This document shows, one piece after another, positions 62,176 to 64,000 of a stretch of 64,000 nt of DNA. Under the pieces are notes generated by a model. That model was not told where the DNA came from, ran no database searches, and saw only the letters and a program-made list of their open reading frames with translations. Made by a program: the position numbers and the translations under genes. Within the stretch, counting starts at the first letter, position 1. Every line of letters begins with the position of its first letter. Source of the stretch: Flammeovirgaceae bacterium (lineage in GTDB: Bacteria > Bacteroidota > Bacteroidia > Cytophagales > Cyclobacteriaceae); assembly GCA_020635915.1 (NCBI GenBank), contig JACJYU010000002.1, positions 620,001-684,000 on the forward strand, in the 5' to 3' direction.

Positions 62176-63111
62176 ATGAAAAATTCCATTAGGGTGTATA
62201 GCCCTGCGTCCGTTTCCAACGTAACCTGTGGCTTTGACATATTGGGGTTTGCCCTCGAAAAACCCGGTGACATCATCCTCGCGGAGCAAAGCACCAGGCC
62301 TGGGGTGCGGATCAAAGAAATCATTGGGGGCAGCACCCTCCCGCTCGACCCAAAGGAAAACGTGGCCTCCGTGGCGGCACAGGCCCTGGTCAACCACATC
62401 AACCCGGGGTTCGGCATTGACCTCACCGTTCACAAGGGAATAAAGCCCGGAAGCGGGATTGGGTCAAGTGCATCCAGTGCGGCTGCCGCTGCCTTCGCGG
62501 CCAACCAATTGGCCGGGGCCCCCATAAAAGATACTTTGGGCCTCATCCCGTTTGCCATGCAAGGGGAATTGCTTGCGAGTGGGGCATTCCATGCAGACAA
62601 TGTGGCCCCTGCTTTGCTCGGTGGCTTTATTATCGTCCGCAGCAACGACCCGCTGGATGTGGTGCAACTCGGCACCCCTTCTGAACTGTATGCAGTCGTG
62701 GTCCATCCCGATGTACAGATCAAAACTTCCGAATCCAGGAAACTGCTGCCCTCACTGGTGCCATTGAAAAGCGTGGTGGCCCAAACAGGGAACATCGCGG
62801 GGCTGGTGGCGGGCCTGTTGCAACACGATTACAACCTGATCGGACGGTCGATGCACGATGGTATCGTGGAGCCGGCCCGGGCCCACACCATACCGGGGTT
62901 TAGGGAATTAAAGTCCGCGGCCATACAAGCTGGGGCGCTGGGGGCGGGCATCTCCGGTTCCGGCCCATCGGTTTTTGCCTTGTGCTGGGGAGGGGCATCG
63001 GCAGGCAAAGTGCATGATGAAATGAGAAGCGCTTATGGGGAATTCAATATCAAGTTTGATTCCTACATCTCGGCCATTAACAAAAAAGGGACCATTGAAA
63101 TCATGGATTGA
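62176..63111 (+). CDS. thrB: Homoserine kinase
   Basis: 311 residues. GHMP kinase family: N-terminal SPASVSNVTCGFDILGFALE, the ATP loop PGSGIGSSASSAAAAAFAAN (about residues 94-113), and C-terminal GAGISGSGPSVFALC. It phosphorylates homoserine to O-phosphohomoserine in threonine synthesis. The stop overlaps the thrC ATG (TGATG at 63109-63113), so the two are coupled; no thrA is seen on the upstream side. Confidence 0.96.
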   Translation: MKNSIRVYSPASVSNVTCGFDILGFALEKPGDIILAEQSTRPGVRIKEIIGGSTLPLDPKENVASVAAQALVNHINPGFGIDLTVHKGIKPGSGIGSSASSAAAAAFAANQLAGAPIKDTLGLIPFAMQGELLASGAFHADNVAPALLGGFIIVRSNDPLDVVQLGTPSELYAVVVHPDVQIKTSESRKLLPSLVPLKSVVAQTGNIAGLVAGLLQHDYNLIGRSMHDGIVEPARAHTIPGFRELKSAAIQAGALGAGISGSGPSVFALCWGGASAGKVHDEMRSAYGEFNIKFDSYISAINKKGTIEIMD

Positions 63112-64000
63112 TGTTGTACCATAGCACCAACGGCATATCACCAAAAGTGGGCTTTGAAGAAGCCGTACTACAGGGCCTGGCCCCAGACAATGGATTGTAT
63201 TTTCCCGATGCCATCCCCAGGCTGCCGGATGTTTTTTTTGAATCCATCGAGGGGTTGCCCCCCCACGAAATCGCTTTTGAGGTGGCTAAGCCGTTTGCCG
63301 GGGGCAGCATCCCTGATGGTAAGCTCAGGCAAATTATCGAAGGGACGCTCGGCTTTTCCATCCCCTTGGCAGAGGTAGAAAAAGGCATTTACTCCCTTGA
63401 ACTCTTTCATGGCCCCACGCTGGCATTCAAAGATGTGGGGGCGCGGTTTATGGCCAGGACCTTGCAGTATTTTTTGGAAAAGCATTCCCAGCCCGCGACC
63501 ATCCTGGTGGCCACTTCAGGGGATACGGGCGGGGCAGTGGCCGGTGGCTTTTATGGGGTGGAAGGAATCAATGTAGTCATACTCTATCCCTCCGGAAAAA
63601 TCAGTGCCATACAAGAAAAGCAACTTACCACCTGGGGCAAGAACATCCATGCGCTTGAGGTTGACGGTACTTTTGACGATTGCCAGAGGCTTGCCAAAGA
63701 AGCCTTTGCCGACACCGGGCTGAGGGCACGCTATGGGCTAACGTCCGCCAACTCGATCAATATCGCGCGGCTGCTGCCACAATCCTTCTATTATTTTTTT
63801 GCCTACCGGCAGCTTAAGGACAAATCAAGGGATATGGTGGTATCGGTGCCCAGCGGCAACCTGGGCAACCTTACGGCAGGGCTAATGGCCTGGCGCATGG
63901 GGCTGCCCATCGGCCGGTTTGTGGTGGCCACCAACCGCAACGATGTAATGGCACAATACCTGAAAACAGGGATTTTTAACGCCAAGCCTTCCGTGCCCAC
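63111..64000 (+). CDS. thrC: Threonine synthase, 3' partial
   Basis: The first 296 codons of thrC, cut by the right edge. ATG at 63111 overlaps the thrB stop. N-terminal MLYHSTNGISPKVGFEEAVL, the substrate loop GLAPDNGLYFPDAIP, and the PLP lysine in GPTLAFKDVGARF (Lys107), followed by VATSGDTGGAVA and SVPSGNLGNLTAG. It converts phosphohomoserine to threonine with PLP. Complete over the visible part with no frameshift. Confidence 0.95.
   Translation, partial: MLYHSTNGISPKVGFEEAVLQGLAPDNGLYFPDAIPRLPDVFFESIEGLPPHEIAFEVAKPFAGGSIPDGKLRQIIEGTLGFSIPLAEVEKGIYSLELFHGPTLAFKDVGARFMARTLQYFLEKHSQPATILVATSGDTGGAVAGGFYGVEGINVVILYPSGKISAIQEKQLTTWGKNIHALEVDGTFDDCQRLAKEAFADTGLRARYGLTSANSINIARLLPQSFYYFFAYRQLKDKSRDMVVSVPSGNLGNLTAGLMAWRMGLPIGRFVVATNRNDVMAQYLKTGIFNAKPSVP

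Overview
This window comes from a Bacteroidota chromosome, most likely of the order Cytophagales. The evidence is a perfect Bacteroidota-type promoter (TTTG, 19 bases, TATATTTG) in front of a tRNA-Ala gene, several other TAnnTTTG -7 boxes, and many families typical of the phylum: a HYC_CC_PP protein, a CarboxypepD_reg/TonB-type outer membrane protein, LytS/LytTR regulators, DUF4260, DUF2911, DUF3347, and FtsX-like permeases with no ATPase next to them. No transposase, integrase, phage gene or CRISPR array was seen. The genome background is fairly G+C rich, but a copper-resistance block between about 33 and 50 kb is clearly poorer in G+C.

Layout, left to right. 0-3 kb: methylmalonyl-CoA mutase mutA (cut at the left edge) and mutB, overlapping by 4 bases. 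3-9.5 kb: a large secreted TPR-CHAT protease-like protein, an Hsp20 chaperone with a good terminator, and a membrane-anchored HtrA protease. 9.6-13 kb: an ALDH7-type aldehyde dehydrogenase, a single-domain response regulator, and an unrecognised helical protein. 13.2-15.5 kb: a DPP IV-type peptidase and tRNA-Ala(GGC). 15.6-20.5 kb: a LytS/LytTR two-component pair divergent from an outer membrane beta-barrel protein; the space between them carries a 21-bp-phased direct repeat that looks like a LytTR operator. 20.6-31.5 kb: housekeeping and accessory enzymes (UspA, CutC, an Asparaginase_2 enzyme, an NlpC/P60 lipoprotein, a GlcD-like oxidase, asparagine synthetase, DUF4260, GlnRS, a second DPP IV-type peptidase), followed by tRNA-Gly(CCC).

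31.9-49.6 kb: the copper/silver block. It holds HYC_CC_PP, CusA, TolC-like CusC, a palindromic repeat pair, CusB (with a metal-binding finger and DUF3347), a metal-binding lipoprotein, a TlpA thioredoxin lipoprotein, a beta-propeller lipoprotein with Met/His- and Cys-rich motifs, CopA, DUF2911 and an FtsX-like permease. After these come a broken second copA 3' end, a tiny Lys-rich gene, an orphan gene, a Crp/Fnr regulator and YceI. Base composition shifts inside cusA and again inside the S1/P1 nuclease gene, and a background-like island sits at 47.3-48.2 kb. This suggests that the locus was replaced by recombination with DNA from a relative.

50.5-54.6 kb: a compact four-gene operon (C39-like peptidase, RLAN/RimK ATP-grasp ligase, GCS2-like carboxylate-amine ligase, N-formylglutamate amidohydrolase-like enzyme) that looks like an uncharacterised peptide-making or peptide-tagging system. 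54.6-59.6 kb: a membrane helix-hairpin-helix protein one base from a 1338-residue SF1 helicase with a possible degenerate nuclease tail. 59.6-64 kb: an M20 amidohydrolase, a TPR lipoprotein, and thrB-thrC, with thrC cut by the right edge.

The best leads are the four-gene amidoligase operon, the recombination mosaic with its copA remnant, and two predicted operators (LytTR at 17.54 kb and Crp/Fnr at 48.9 kb).
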